Positions 9,288 to 17,802 of a stretch of 64,000 nt of DNA are shown in pieces. A model generated the notes under the pieces. It had not been told where the DNA came from and made no database searches. It saw only the letters and a program-made list of their open reading frames with translations. Each line of letters begins with the position of its first letter. Within the stretch, counting starts at the first letter, position 1. Made by a program: the position numbers and the translations under genes. Source of the DNA: Sphingobium yanoikuyae (lineage in GTDB: Bacteria; Pseudomonadota; Alphaproteobacteria; Sphingomonadales; Sphingomonadaceae); NCBI RefSeq assembly GCF_034424525.1, contig NZ_CP139979.1, positions 4,487,501-4,551,500 of the forward strand, given 5' to 3'.

Positions 9288-10148
9288 GAAACCCGCCACC
9301 ATCGCTTCGCTCAGCTGCCACAGTTTCAGCGCCTGCGCATCATCCTGCGCGGCCGCCGATGGCGTCAGTTCGGCGCGCTGATGGAAATAGCCGCCGCTGC
9401 TGCGCCCCGGTTCCTCGGCACTGGCCAGCCAGACCAATGTGTCGGCGGCCTGCGCCGGCGTGACCGATCGGTCGAGGATCGATTCCATATAGGCCTGCAT
9501 CGGCGCGTCGCAGTGGCTGGCGAAATTGCTGGCGACGACGCCGGGATGCATGGCGTGAGCGACGATGCCGTCATCGGCGACGCGGCGGGCCAGTTCGCGG
9601 GTGAAGAGGATATTGGCGAGCTTGGCATGGCAATAGGCTGCGCCACCGACGAAATTATTGGCGAAGCTCAGGTCATCCCACTGGATGCCCTGGCTTTGTT
9701 CATGCCCGGTCGAGGACACGGCGATCACGCGCACCGCGCCCGGCCCCCGCCTGGCGGCGGCGGCGCGCAGATTGGGCAGCAACTTCTGCGTCAGCAGGAA
9801 GGGGGCGAGATGGTTGGAGGCAAAGGTCGCCTCGAACCCTTCGGGCGTGATCGTCCGCTCCGCCACCACGCCGCCGGCATTGTTGAGCAGCGCATCGATC
9901 TCCGGCGCAAGCGTCGCGACCTCCCGCGCGACCCGTGCGGTATCGGCCATGGAGGAAAGATCGGCGCGCAGCATCGTGAAATCGCCGCCGGCCTCGGCCC
10001 TGAGATCGGCCTCTGCGGCGACGCAGCGGGTGGCGTCGCGGCCGATGCCGATCACCCGCCAGCCCCGTTGCAGCAGGGCGCGGGCGGCTTCCTTGCCGAC
10101 GCCGGCGCTGGCGCCGGTGACGATCGCGGTGCGTTGGGTGTCGCTCAT
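9285..10148 (-). CDS. SDR family oxidoreductase (retinol dehydrogenase-like)
   Basis: A 287-residue classical-type SDR. It has TGASAGVGKEAA (11-22) for cofactor binding, NNAG (89-92), and catalytic S145, Y172 and K176 (YCHAK). The substrate-side segment and length match the retinol-dehydrogenase/WWOX-like group that acts on hydrophobic alcohols and aldehydes. It overlaps the upstream MFS gene by ATGA (10145-10148) and so belongs to a TetR-MFS-SDR unit on the minus strand. The substrate cannot be told from sequence. Confidence 0.88.
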   Translation of the reverse strand: MSDTQRTAIVTGASAGVGKEAARALLQRGWRVIGIGRDATRCVAAEADLRAEAGGDFTMLRADLSSMADTARVAREVATLAPEIDALLNNAGGVVAERTITPEGFEATFASNHLAPFLLTQKLLPNLRAAAARRGPGAVRVIAVSSTGHEQSQGIQWDDLSFANNFVGGAAYCHAKLANILFTRELARRVADDGIVAHAMHPGVVASNFASHCDAPMQAYMESILDRSVTPAQAADTLVWLASAEEPGRSSGGYFHQRAELTPSAAAQDDAQALKLWQLSEAMVAGF

Positions 10149-11371
10149 GCGTAGACGGGCTCCATAGTGGGGGGACGGCGTCCCAGGGTCAGGAACAGGG
10201 CAGCGCCGGCCAAAGTGACGCAGGCGCTGAGCGCCAGGAACGGCGCATAGCTGCCCCAGATGCTCAAGGTGAGGCTCAGCGTCAGCGAACCCAGCGCCGC
10301 GCCGCCCGCGATCGCCGCGCCGACGAAACCCATGACCAGGCTGAACACGCCCAGGCCAAAGCGGCGCGAGACGAGATAGGCGGCGATGTCGCCCTCCGCG
10401 CCCTGCGCCAGCCCCATCATCGCGACGGAGAGGGCGAGGACGATGGTCGCATCCAGCGGCGATGCCATCAGCGCCATGCCGATCGCCGGCATCGCCAGCG
10501 CCAGCGCGGCGACATGGTGCGGCGGCATCCGGTCGAGCGACAGGCCGCAGGCGAAGCGACCGAGCAGCACGCCGATCGCATAGATGGAAATCAGCCAGGT
10601 CGCGGTCTGCGATACGGCGCCGCTGTCCATCAGCACCAGCTTCATCTGGGCCGAGGCGAGTCCCTGTGGGAAATTGACCAGCACCATGCCGACGATCAGC
10701 ACCCAGAAGGCGGGATTGCGAAAGATGACGGGGCTGCCGACGGGCGCGGGCGTCCCTGCTTCCTCGGCCTCCTCATGGGGATGCACGCCGATATGGGCGG
10801 GCGTCAGCAGCACGGCGATCAGGCCGAAGACCAGGGTGACGCCGCCCATCAGCAGATAGCCGTTGCGCCAGCCCTGGCTCTCGATGAAGCCGCCGAGCAG
10901 CGGAGCGATCACCGCGCCGACCAGCGGCGGACCGGTCATCACGATCGAGAAGGCCAGGCCGCGTGCCCGCTCGAACCGTTCGGCGACGATGCGGGTATAG
11001 ACCGGCGATGTGGTGAGCGTGCCAAGGATGATCTGCAGCACGGCGACGGCGAAGAAGGCGCGGATGCTGCCGGACTGGAAGGCGAAGCCCAGATAGGCGA
11101 GTGGCCCGGCCAGCACGCCCACGGCGGATACCGCGCGCACGCCGAAGCGGTCGGTCAGCCGCCCGGTGATCGGCTGCATGATCAGCATCAGCAGGCCGAA
11201 ACTGCCGAGCAGGGCGAATTGGGATTTCTCCCAGCCAAACTCGCCGATCATCTTCGGCGCGAACAGGCTCATCGTGTAGGCGGACAGGCCGATGCCGAAG
11301 CCCAGTCCCATCGTCGCGGCGAGCAGAGGTCGCCAATGCGTCCGCAACTCACCCCAATAGGCCGATCCCAT
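10145..11371 (-). CDS. MFS transporter
   Basis: A 408-residue inner-membrane protein with about 12 hydrophobic segments. The loop motif RLTDRFGVRAV after helix 2 and a second half after the central loop (about residue 205) fit the monocarboxylate/oxalate-formate-antiporter-like MFS branch. The ATG at 11371 follows GAGAGGGA; a longer open frame to 11590 is arginine-rich, has no such site and runs into the TetR gene. It overlaps the SDR gene by four bases. Likely uptake of an organic acid used by the surrounding pathway. Confidence 0.86.
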   Translation of the reverse strand: MGSAYWGELRTHWRPLLAATMGLGFGIGLSAYTMSLFAPKMIGEFGWEKSQFALLGSFGLLMLIMQPITGRLTDRFGVRAVSAVGVLAGPLAYLGFAFQSGSIRAFFAVAVLQIILGTLTTSPVYTRIVAERFERARGLAFSIVMTGPPLVGAVIAPLLGGFIESQGWRNGYLLMGGVTLVFGLIAVLLTPAHIGVHPHEEAEEAGTPAPVGSPVIFRNPAFWVLIVGMVLVNFPQGLASAQMKLVLMDSGAVSQTATWLISIYAIGVLLGRFACGLSLDRMPPHHVAALALAMPAIGMALMASPLDATIVLALSVAMMGLAQGAEGDIAAYLVSRRFGLGVFSLVMGFVGAAIAGGAALGSLTLSLTLSIWGSYAPFLALSACVTLAGAALFLTLGRRPPTMEPVYA

Positions 11372-11421
11372 ATCCCTCTCCTCATCTGGTGCCGGCCCCC
11401 TCTTGCGGGTGGTCCGGGTTG

Positions 11422-12075
11422 CTAGTCCGATCTGGTCCTTATGCCGTTCAGGAACAGGCGCACGGCGGCCCGCACCCAGTCGTCCACCTCGGCGGCGCTC
11501 ATCGGCTGGGGCGATCCCACCAGCCGGATCGGTCCACCCAGCACCATCGTCATGAACAGGCTGGCTGCCATGTCCGGCCGGTCCACGCAAATCGCCCCGG
11601 CGCTATCATGGTGGCGCAGCAGGTCGGCCAGATGGTCGTGCACCGGCTGGGCGCCCTGGCTGTAGGACAGCATCAGCAGGTCGGGGAAGCGATAGGATTC
11701 GGTGGTGATGATCCGCCGCAGCCGAACGCCCTCGGGTGTCGACAGGTCGGCGATGCGCAGCCGGGCGATCGCGACCAGCGTGGTTTCCAGATCGTCGCCA
11801 GCGATCGCCTCCAGCGCGGCGCGCGGCGTGGCGGTGCGCGCGATCGCCCGGCCGACCGCCGCCATGAACAGGGCCGCCTTGTCGGGATAGCGGGCATAGA
11901 TGGTGCGCTTGGTCATGCCTACGGCGGCGGCCACCGCCTCCATCGTCGTCAGCTCGAACCCCTTGTCGAGGAACATGTCGAGCGCGGCGTCGAGCATTTC
12001 GGCCTGGCGCGCCTGCGCCTGCTCGCGGGTCGGGCGCCCGGCGGCGGGGCGCGGGTCTGAAATCGGTGTGTCCAT
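11422..12075 (-). CDS. TetR family transcriptional regulator
   Basis: A 217-residue repressor-type protein. The N-terminal helix-turn-helix reads TTMEAVAAAVGMTKRTIYARYPDKAALF (about residues 43-70), and the rest is a helical ligand-binding domain. Starts at 12084 or 12120 in the same frame are possible; 12075 keeps the usual short N-terminal arm. It lies 50 bases upstream of the MFS/SDR pair and is divergent from the LuxE/LuxC-like pair, so it probably controls both units from the shared region 12076-12177. TetR proteins in such loci often bind acyl-CoA or the pathway substrate. Confidence 0.88.
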   Translation of the reverse strand: MDTPISDPRPAAGRPTREQAQARQAEMLDAALDMFLDKGFELTTMEAVAAAVGMTKRTIYARYPDKAALFMAAVGRAIARTATPRAALEAIAGDDLETTLVAIARLRIADLSTPEGVRLRRIITTESYRFPDLLMLSYSQGAQPVHDHLADLLRHHDSAGAICVDRPDMAASLFMTMVLGGPIRLVGSPQPMSAAEVDDWVRAAVRLFLNGIRTRSD

Positions 12076-12177
12076 GACCAGCATCATTATGGCCCTTGCC
12101 GCATTTTGCGAATCATGCATAATGAAACGAATCAGGTGCTATTAATGCACCGGAGCCACAAGGGCAAGGAGCAGGAT
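12076..12177. promoter_or_regulatory. Divergent promoter region between TetR and LuxE-like genes
   Basis: A rightward promoter can be proposed as TTGCCG (12096-12101), 16 bases, CATAAT (12118-12123). The motif TCATTATG (12084-12091) is repeated inverted as CATAATGA (12118-12125), placing a CATAAT on each strand. The 7-mer CGAATCA occurs twice, and GGTGC-TATTAAT-GCACC lies before the ribosome-binding site. Any of these could be the TetR operator. Confidence 0.45.
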
Positions 12178-13530
12178 ATGGGCGCGCAGGCCGATCGCCT
12201 CACCGGACTGGTCAGTTCGGATTATCGATTCAACATTCCCCACGCCGAATTGCGCGACGCGCAGATCGCTGCGCTGAACGAGCGGTTCCAGGAAAAGAAG
12301 GACGGCATCCGTCTGCTTGGCCACCGCGCGCGGGAAGCGGGGATCAGCGAGGTGACCTCGCTCGACGACGCGGTGAAGCTGCTGTTCCCGCACACGGCGT
12401 ACAAGAGCTATCCCGAAAACTGGCTGATGCAGCAGCGCTGGGACAAGCTGACCCAGTGGCTCAACACCATTTCCGCCCATCCCGTGACCGACATCGATCT
12501 GGACGGCATCACCGATGTCGATGACTGGATCGCCCGGCTGCAGGCGGCCGGCCATTATGTATCCTGCTCCAGCGGCACCACCGGCAAGTCGGCGATGCTG
12601 ATCGCGTCGCAGGCGGACATGGACTGGTCGAAGGTCGATACCGTCAATGTCTTTGCCTGGGGATCGGGCGTGCAGCCGGCGCAGGATCGCCGCATCATGG
12701 GCCTGGCCCCGGTCGCCAAGGTGCCCAAGAACGAGATTATCGGCGAAGCCCAGCGCGAGGCCTTTGGCGATCCCGCCAAGGAGATGTTCCAATATCCGGT
12801 GCCGCCGATTACCGTCGGGTCGCTGACCCGCATGGTGGTGCTGCGCAAGGCGATGGCGGACGGCAGCGCGCTGCCCGGCGACATTGCCGAGTTCGAGGAA
12901 ACGTCCCGTTTCCGGCAGGAGGCGATGGACGCCGCCGTCCATATCGCCGCCGATGCGATGATCGAGCATCGCGCCGACAAGCTCTATATCGCGGGCATGT
13001 GGAACGCGCTCTACCATGTCGCCAAGGCGGTGCGGGAGCGGGGCTATAGCGCCAAGGATTTCAACCCGGACAACTGCATCTATATCGGCGGTGGCCTCAA
13101 GCGCGCGCAACTGCCGGACGATTATCAGCAGTTCGTGCATGAAACCTTCAACATTCCCGAAGGCCGGCACTTCCAGAATTATTCGATGCAGGAACTCAAT
13201 AGCGGCATGCCCAAATGCCGCGAGGGCGGGCGTTATCATGTGCCGCCCTGGATCGTGCCGATGATCCTGGACAAGGATGGTGATGCGCTGATCGCCCATG
13301 ATCATGACGGCGAGGTTGAGGGGCGGGCCGCCTTCTTCGACCTGTCGCTCGACGGCCGCTGGGGCGGCGTCATCACCGGCGACCGGATATCGGTCGACTA
13401 CAGTCCCTGCGCCTGCGGCAATAGCGGGCCATCCATTCGCGACACTATTGCCCGCTATGCCGATCTGGAAGGCGACGACAAGATCGGCTGCGCGGGCACC
13501 GTCGATGCCTATGTACGAGGTGTGGCATGA
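12178..13530 (+). CDS. LuxE-like acyl-activating enzyme (acyl-protein synthetase / adenylate-forming family)
   Basis: A 450-residue protein of the LuxE/phenylacetate-CoA-ligase-like adenylating group. The phosphate-binding signature SCSSGTTGKS is near residue 130, and a second conserved stretch, NYSMQELNSGMPKC, is near residue 340. CACGNSGPSIRD lies near the C terminus. LuxE activates a carboxylic acid with ATP and passes the acyl group to a cysteine, then to the LuxC reductase, and here a LuxC-like gene follows with an ATGA overlap. The start at 12178 is preceded by AAGGAGCAGG; an in-frame start at 12106 would lie inside the proposed promoter. No luciferase genes are present, so the role is acid-to-aldehyde chemistry or acyl transfer, not light. 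Confidence 0.8.
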   Translation: MGAQADRLTGLVSSDYRFNIPHAELRDAQIAALNERFQEKKDGIRLLGHRAREAGISEVTSLDDAVKLLFPHTAYKSYPENWLMQQRWDKLTQWLNTISAHPVTDIDLDGITDVDDWIARLQAAGHYVSCSSGTTGKSAMLIASQADMDWSKVDTVNVFAWGSGVQPAQDRRIMGLAPVAKVPKNEIIGEAQREAFGDPAKEMFQYPVPPITVGSLTRMVVLRKAMADGSALPGDIAEFEETSRFRQEAMDAAVHIAADAMIEHRADKLYIAGMWNALYHVAKAVRERGYSAKDFNPDNCIYIGGGLKRAQLPDDYQQFVHETFNIPEGRHFQNYSMQELNSGMPKCREGGRYHVPPWIVPMILDKDGDALIAHDHDGEVEGRAAFFDLSLDGRWGGVITGDRISVDYSPCACGNSGPSIRDTIARYADLEGDDKIGCAGTVDAYVRGVA

Positions 13531-14945
13531 GCGTGCTTGAACAGACGGCGCCGGTCGAAACGGCGGCCGAACCGATCCGCGTCGATCATTTCGTGCGTGG
13601 CAGACTGGTCGAGGGCGGGGCGGTGCGCCATCGCTCGCGCGACCTGGGCGTCGATTTCGCGACGCCGCAGATCGACCTCAATGCGCTGGTCGCGCCGCGA
13701 TCCGAACTGCCGCCGCTGCTCGACGTGCCGGTCAGCGAGATCATCGATTTCCTGGTCGAGGCCGGGCAGCGAATGGATTTCGAGACCAATCCCTATTTGC
13801 AGGCGGCGCTGGAGCATACGGTCAAGGTCAATCCGCTGCCGCGCCGGGTGGTGGAAAATCTGTTCCGCCGAGCCAAACATTTCCTGACGCCCGAGGGGCT
13901 GCGTTGCAGCATCGAATCGAGCTTCCTCAATCCCGCCGCGCTTGACCGCTGGGTGGAGCGCACCGACATGCACGGCAATCGCGGCGCGCTGCGCGCTTTC
14001 CCGCCGCGCATGGTGCATATGCTGGCCGGCAATTCGCCCACCAGCTGCATCTCCTCGATCGCGCAGGGCGCGCTGGTGAAGGCGGTCAATGTCTTCAAGA
14101 TGCCGTCGAGCGACCCGTTCACCTGCGTCGCGATGCTGCGCACCATGGCCGATGTCGATCCTAATCATCCGGTCGTCCGGTCGATGTCGGCGGTCTATTG
14201 GCGGGGCGGCGACGAGCGGATCGAAGGCACGCTCTATCGCCCGCAATATTTCGACAAGATCGTCGCCTGGGGCGGCGGCGACGCGATCAAGAATGTCATC
14301 AAATATCTGGGGCCGGGCATCCAGATGGTGTCGTTCGATCCCAAGACGTCGATCTCGATGATCGGGCCGGAAGGGTTCGATCCCGCCGTCATCGACGATG
14401 TCGCCGATGCCGCCGCCACCGACGTCGCGACGATGAACCAGGAAGCCTGCCTCGCCAGCCGCTTCATCTTCGTCGAGGGCGACCGGGCCGGGGTAGAGGC
14501 CTTCTGCGCGAAGCTGCAGGAGAAGCTTGGCCTCGATCGCGAAACGGCGTCCGCGGTCGCACATCCGCTGCCGGTCGAGGTGCGCGACGAGATCGAGATG
14601 CTGACCCTGATGGGCGACGATACCAAAGTCTGGGGCAAGCCCGATGGCCGGGGCCTGGTCATCCTGACCGATGAGCCGGTCGATTTCCATCCGAGCAACA
14701 AGACCGCCAATGTCGTCCATGTCGCCTCGCTCGATGCGGCGGTCCGCCATGTGAATGTCGCGACCCAGACGATCGGCATCTATCCGCCCGAGCGCAAACT
14801 GGCGCTGCGCGATCGCCTCGCCAGCGCCGGGGCGCAACGCGTCGTGCGGCTCGGCGGCGCGGCCAAGCATGTGATGGGCGGCGCTCATGACGGCATGTTG
14901 CCGCTGCAGCGCTTCGTCCACTGGATGAGCGACGAGGACGCCTGA
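13527..14945 (+). CDS. LuxC-like acyl-CoA (acyl-protein) reductase
   Basis: A 472-residue member of the LuxC branch of the aldehyde dehydrogenase superfamily. It reduces an activated acyl group to an aldehyde with NAD(P)H. The probable nucleophile is C308 in NQEACLASR, matching the position of the acylated cysteine of LuxC. Other family features are MLAGNSPTSC near residue 170 and the C-terminal ALRDRLASAGAQRVVRLG, ending HDGMLPLQRFVHWM. The N terminus (about 30 residues) is variable. It is coupled by ATGA to the LuxE-like gene. The pair could equally run in the oxidative direction, aldehyde to acyl-CoA. Confidence 0.83.
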   Translation: MSVLEQTAPVETAAEPIRVDHFVRGRLVEGGAVRHRSRDLGVDFATPQIDLNALVAPRSELPPLLDVPVSEIIDFLVEAGQRMDFETNPYLQAALEHTVKVNPLPRRVVENLFRRAKHFLTPEGLRCSIESSFLNPAALDRWVERTDMHGNRGALRAFPPRMVHMLAGNSPTSCISSIAQGALVKAVNVFKMPSSDPFTCVAMLRTMADVDPNHPVVRSMSAVYWRGGDERIEGTLYRPQYFDKIVAWGGGDAIKNVIKYLGPGIQMVSFDPKTSISMIGPEGFDPAVIDDVADAAATDVATMNQEACLASRFIFVEGDRAGVEAFCAKLQEKLGLDRETASAVAHPLPVEVRDEIEMLTLMGDDTKVWGKPDGRGLVILTDEPVDFHPSNKTANVVHVASLDAAVRHVNVATQTIGIYPPERKLALRDRLASAGAQRVVRLGGAAKHVMGGAHDGMLPLQRFVHWMSDEDA

Positions 14946-14956
14946 TCCTCTCTGGC

Positions 14957-14999
14957 CGGGCGGGGAGGGGCCATCGCGCAAGCGATCCTTTCCCGCCCG
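14957..14999 (+). terminator. Long stem-loop after the LuxC-like gene
   Basis: An imperfect GC-rich stem (CGGGCGGGGAGGGG with CCTTTCCCGCCCG) is capped by a perfect 5-bp stem, ATCGC-GCAA-GCGAT, with a GNRA-type loop. It starts 12 bases after the stop codon. There is no U-run, so it may be a factor-dependent terminator or an mRNA-stabilising or REP-like structure. Confidence 0.5.
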
Positions 15000-15106
15000 C
15001 ATTGCCTCCCGCGTCGAACCGGTTTCAAATCCTGCCCGGACAAGACGGCTCCAGCCGCATGATCGTCGCGCGCCACGACCGCGCCGCAACAGGTGAGGAC
15101 AAGCGC

Positions 15107-16456
15107 ATGGCAGACAGCGACCCGCATTTCGACACGGCTTCCGCCGTCACGCCGCCCGAAGCGCTGCCCTCCATGGCCTATCGCGCCTATTTCCTGCTGC
15201 TGATGGTGCTGGTGTCGGCTTCGGTCCAGGGCGAACGCTATCTGATGGTGGTGATGGTGGAGCCGATCCGCCACGAACTGGGCCTGTCCGACGCCGCGAT
15301 CGGCATGGCCAAGGACATGATCATCGCGATCGTCTATATCCTCGCCATCATCCCGCTGGCGCGGCTGGCCGATGGCTGGTCGAAGCGCAAGATCGTCGCC
15401 ATCGCCGCCACGGTGTGGAGCGCCGCCGTCATCGTCTGCGGCCTGGCGAAGAGCTTCTGGATATTGCTGATCGGTCGGGCCGGCATCGGCCTTGGCGAAG
15501 GCGGCTTCACCCCGCCGTCCCAGGCCTGGATCGCCGATCTTTTCCCGATCCGCCAGCGCGCGACCGCGCTGTCCATCTTCTTGCTGGGCGCCTCGCTCGG
15601 CACCTTCCTTGGCCCGGCCGTCGGTGGCTGGGCGGTGCAGGCCTATGGCTGGCGGGAGACGCTGATCTTCGCCTCCATCCCCGGCTTCATCCTGGCGCCG
15701 ATTGTCTGGTTCACCCTGCGCGACAGCCGATCCGGTCTGGCCGACGGTGCCTCGGCCGAACAGGCGCGGCCCGTGCCCTTCCTTCAGACCGCGCGCGAAT
15801 TGCTGGCGATCCGCACCCTGCCGCCGCTGATTGCCGCCGCCTCGCTCAATGCGCTGCTGACCATGGGCTTCATCAGCTGGGCGCCGGCCTTCATGGAACG
15901 GACCCATGGCATGCCGGCCAGCCAGGCCGGGTTGCAGATGGGCGGGGCGCTCTTCTTCGGCTCGGCGATCGGCCATACGCTGGGCGGACCGCTGGCCGAC
16001 TATCTCGGCCGCCGCGACATGCGCTGGTATGTCTGGATATTGATGCTGTCGGGCGCCTGCGCCACCGCGATCGGCTGGATGATCCTGACCGGGCCGGGCG
16101 ATCGGGTCTTTCCGCTCTATGGCCTCAACATGCTGCTGGGCGGCCTGTCTGCGGCGCCGCTGATGGCGGTGGTGGCGGGGCTGGTGCCCTCCCGCTCGCG
16201 CGCCACGGCGATCGCGGTGCTGATGGTGTCGATCCAGGTCGTCGGCCTGGGTGGCGGACCGGTGCTGGTGGGCGCGCTCAGCGATGCGCTGCGCCCGGTC
16301 TATGGCGAGGATTCGCTCGGCATGGCGATGCGCTGGGCGCTGCTGGTCGGCATTCCCAGCACCATCCTCGCCTGGTTCGCCAGCCGCAGCTGCCGCAAGG
16401 ATTTCGCCGCGGCCGGCGGCTGGGACCGCAGCACCATGCCCGCCGCCATCCACTGA
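15107..16456 (+). CDS. MFS transporter (sphingolipid/aromatic-acid-like branch)
   Basis: A 449-residue transporter with about 12 membrane helices. PLARLADGWSKRKIVA is the loop 2-3 signature, and RAGIGLGEGGFTPPSQAWIADLF matches the spinster-like/hexuronate-like MFS members common in sphingomonad aromatic clusters. The start at 15107 is chosen because it begins a typical soluble N terminus before the first helix and follows GGTGAGGAC; the frame is open further up to 15002. It heads a run of plus-strand genes ending at 18906, probably one transcript. Confidence 0.86.
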   Translation: MADSDPHFDTASAVTPPEALPSMAYRAYFLLLMVLVSASVQGERYLMVVMVEPIRHELGLSDAAIGMAKDMIIAIVYILAIIPLARLADGWSKRKIVAIAATVWSAAVIVCGLAKSFWILLIGRAGIGLGEGGFTPPSQAWIADLFPIRQRATALSIFLLGASLGTFLGPAVGGWAVQAYGWRETLIFASIPGFILAPIVWFTLRDSRSGLADGASAEQARPVPFLQTARELLAIRTLPPLIAAASLNALLTMGFISWAPAFMERTHGMPASQAGLQMGGALFFGSAIGHTLGGPLADYLGRRDMRWYVWILMLSGACATAIGWMILTGPGDRVFPLYGLNMLLGGLSAAPLMAVVAGLVPSRSRATAIAVLMVSIQVVGLGGGPVLVGALSDALRPVYGEDSLGMAMRWALLVGIPSTILAWFASRSCRKDFAAAGGWDRSTMPAAIH

Positions 16457-16473
16457 CGCGAGGAACGCTGCCG

Positions 16474-16776
16474 ATGCCCGCTTATATGATCGTCACCCGC
16501 GAAGGCCCGATCGCCGATCAGGAAGCGATGGACACCTATAGCGCGATGAACCGCGCCAATGCCGCGACCTTCGTCGCCCATTACGGCATCCGTCCACTCG
16601 CCGTTTATGGCGCGCAGCAATTGCTGGAAGGCGACGGCGCGGACGGCGCGATCATCCTGGAATTTCCCGACGCCGCCAAGGCCCGCGCCTGGTATGACAG
16701 CCCCGAATATCAGGCGGCCTTGCCCTATCGGATGAAGGCAGCGCCCTATCGCGTGCTGCTGGTCGAGGGACTTTGA
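16474..16776 (+). CDS. DUF1330 family protein
   Basis: A 100-residue protein of the dimeric ferredoxin-like-fold family DUF1330. The typical reading is a start in AYMIV, a central YGAQQLLEG, then AIILEFPDAAKARAWYDSPEYQ. Members are small cytoplasmic proteins often found with aromatic and terpenoid catabolic genes; their reaction is unproven, and isomerase or monooxygenase-like activity has been suggested from the fold. It lies 17 bases after the MFS gene and 22 bases before the next gene, so it is cotranscribed. Confidence 0.85.
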   Translation: MPAYMIVTREGPIADQEAMDTYSAMNRANAATFVAHYGIRPLAVYGAQQLLEGDGADGAIILEFPDAAKARAWYDSPEYQAALPYRMKAAPYRVLLVEGL

Positions 16777-16798
16777 GATTCTCCATCAAGGACGCATC

Positions 16799-17452
16799 AT
16801 GACCGACATTACGCCCCGAATTTCCCATCTGCCGCGCGACCAGTGGACCGACGACGCGCGCGAGGTGTTCGCCTTCTGGGGCGAGCCCAATGCCTGGGAG
16901 GAGGGGTCCAAGACCAATGTCATGATGGTGATGGCCAACCATCCGCCGCTGGGGAAGGTCTATAATATCTGGGGCAAGCATCTGCTGATGGCGAACAGCC
17001 TGTCAACGCGTGCGCTCGAACTGCTGATCCTGCGCGTCGCCTGGCGGGTGAACTCGGCCTATGAGTGGCATAATCATGTCGGCTATGCGCTCAACGCCGG
17101 CATCACCCTGGAGGAAATCGGCGCGATCCGCGATTTTCCCGAAGGCGGCGACTGGGCGGAGCAAGACGCACTGGTGCTGCGCTCGGTCGACGAACTGATC
17201 GAGGATGGCAAGATCAGCGACGCCACCTGGGACGGGCTGGGCGCCCATTTCGACACGCGGCAGAAGATGGACCTAGTCTTTTCGATCGGCCATTATGTCA
17301 TGACCAGCTGGGCGCTCTCCTCCTTCGGCGTCGGTATCGAGGGTGGCGCCGATCCGATCGGCTTCGACCTCAAAACCGGATCGGGCAGGACGCCGGGCAA
17401 GACTTTCAAGCCGGGCGAAAGTGACAATTGGACCGACACGCGCGGTTACTGA
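16799..17452 (+). CDS. Carboxymuconolactone decarboxylase family protein
   Basis: A 217-residue helical protein of the CMD/AhpD-like superfamily. The signature LLILRVAWRVNSAYEWHNHVGYALNAGIT (about 77-105) has the E-W-x-x-H arrangement of the decarboxylase-like side. It lacks the CxxC of AhpD peroxidases, so peroxidase activity with a lipoyl partner is unlikely despite a lipoyl protein two genes away. The second half repeats the fold more weakly. Such proteins are common in sphingomonad degradation clusters and are usually of unknown reaction. Start ATG 16799 follows AAGGACGCATC. Confidence 0.83.
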   Translation: MTDITPRISHLPRDQWTDDAREVFAFWGEPNAWEEGSKTNVMMVMANHPPLGKVYNIWGKHLLMANSLSTRALELLILRVAWRVNSAYEWHNHVGYALNAGITLEEIGAIRDFPEGGDWAEQDALVLRSVDELIEDGKISDATWDGLGAHFDTRQKMDLVFSIGHYVMTSWALSSFGVGIEGGADPIGFDLKTGSGRTPGKTFKPGESDNWTDTRGY

Positions 17453-17570
17453 TCCCCGCCCTTCTATCGCGCCGGTGATATGGCGGCAGCGGGCCGCTTT
17501 TGCGCATTGTCCGCCGCCAAAGGCGCGATAGCAGGGGAACAGATATTCGCTGTTTCAAAGGGGACATACC

Positions 17571-17801
17571 ATGGCCACCGACATCCTGCTGCCCAAGATC
17601 GGCTTTTCCATGACCGAGGCGCAGATTGCCGAATGGCTGGCCGAAGACGGCGCGACCGTTACCGAGGGCCAGCCGCTCTATCTGCTGGAAGCCGACAAGT
17701 CGGCGAACGAGGTCGAGGCCCCGGCCAGCGGCACGCTGCGCATCATCGCCCAGCCGGGCGAAACCTATGAGGTCGGCACCGTTCTGGGCACGATCGAATA
17801 A
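17571..17801 (+). CDS. Free-standing lipoyl (biotinyl-lipoyl) domain protein
   Basis: A complete 76-residue lipoyl domain with nothing attached. Its sequence resembles the N-terminal domain of 2-oxo-acid dehydrogenase E2 proteins (LLPKIGFSMTEAQIAEWL). The lysine to be lipoylated is K43 in LEADKSANEVEAP, and the domain closes with GETYEVGTVLGTIE. There is no peripheral-subunit-binding or catalytic E2 domain before the stop, and the next gene starts one base later in another frame. It could carry acyl groups made by the E1 pair at 23579-25557. A glycine-cleavage H protein is ruled out by length and motif. Confidence 0.88.
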   Translation: MATDILLPKIGFSMTEAQIAEWLAEDGATVTEGQPLYLLEADKSANEVEAPASGTLRIIAQPGETYEVGTVLGTIE

Positions 17802-17802
17802 G

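Noticed and set aside
12178..14945. Bioluminescence operon
   Set aside because: LuxC-like and LuxE-like genes are present, but there is no luxA, luxB or luxD and the setting is catabolic.
16799..17452. AhpD-type peroxidase partner for the lipoyl protein
   Set aside because: The C-x-x-C needed for AhpD activity is missing; the site reads Y-E-W-x-x-H.
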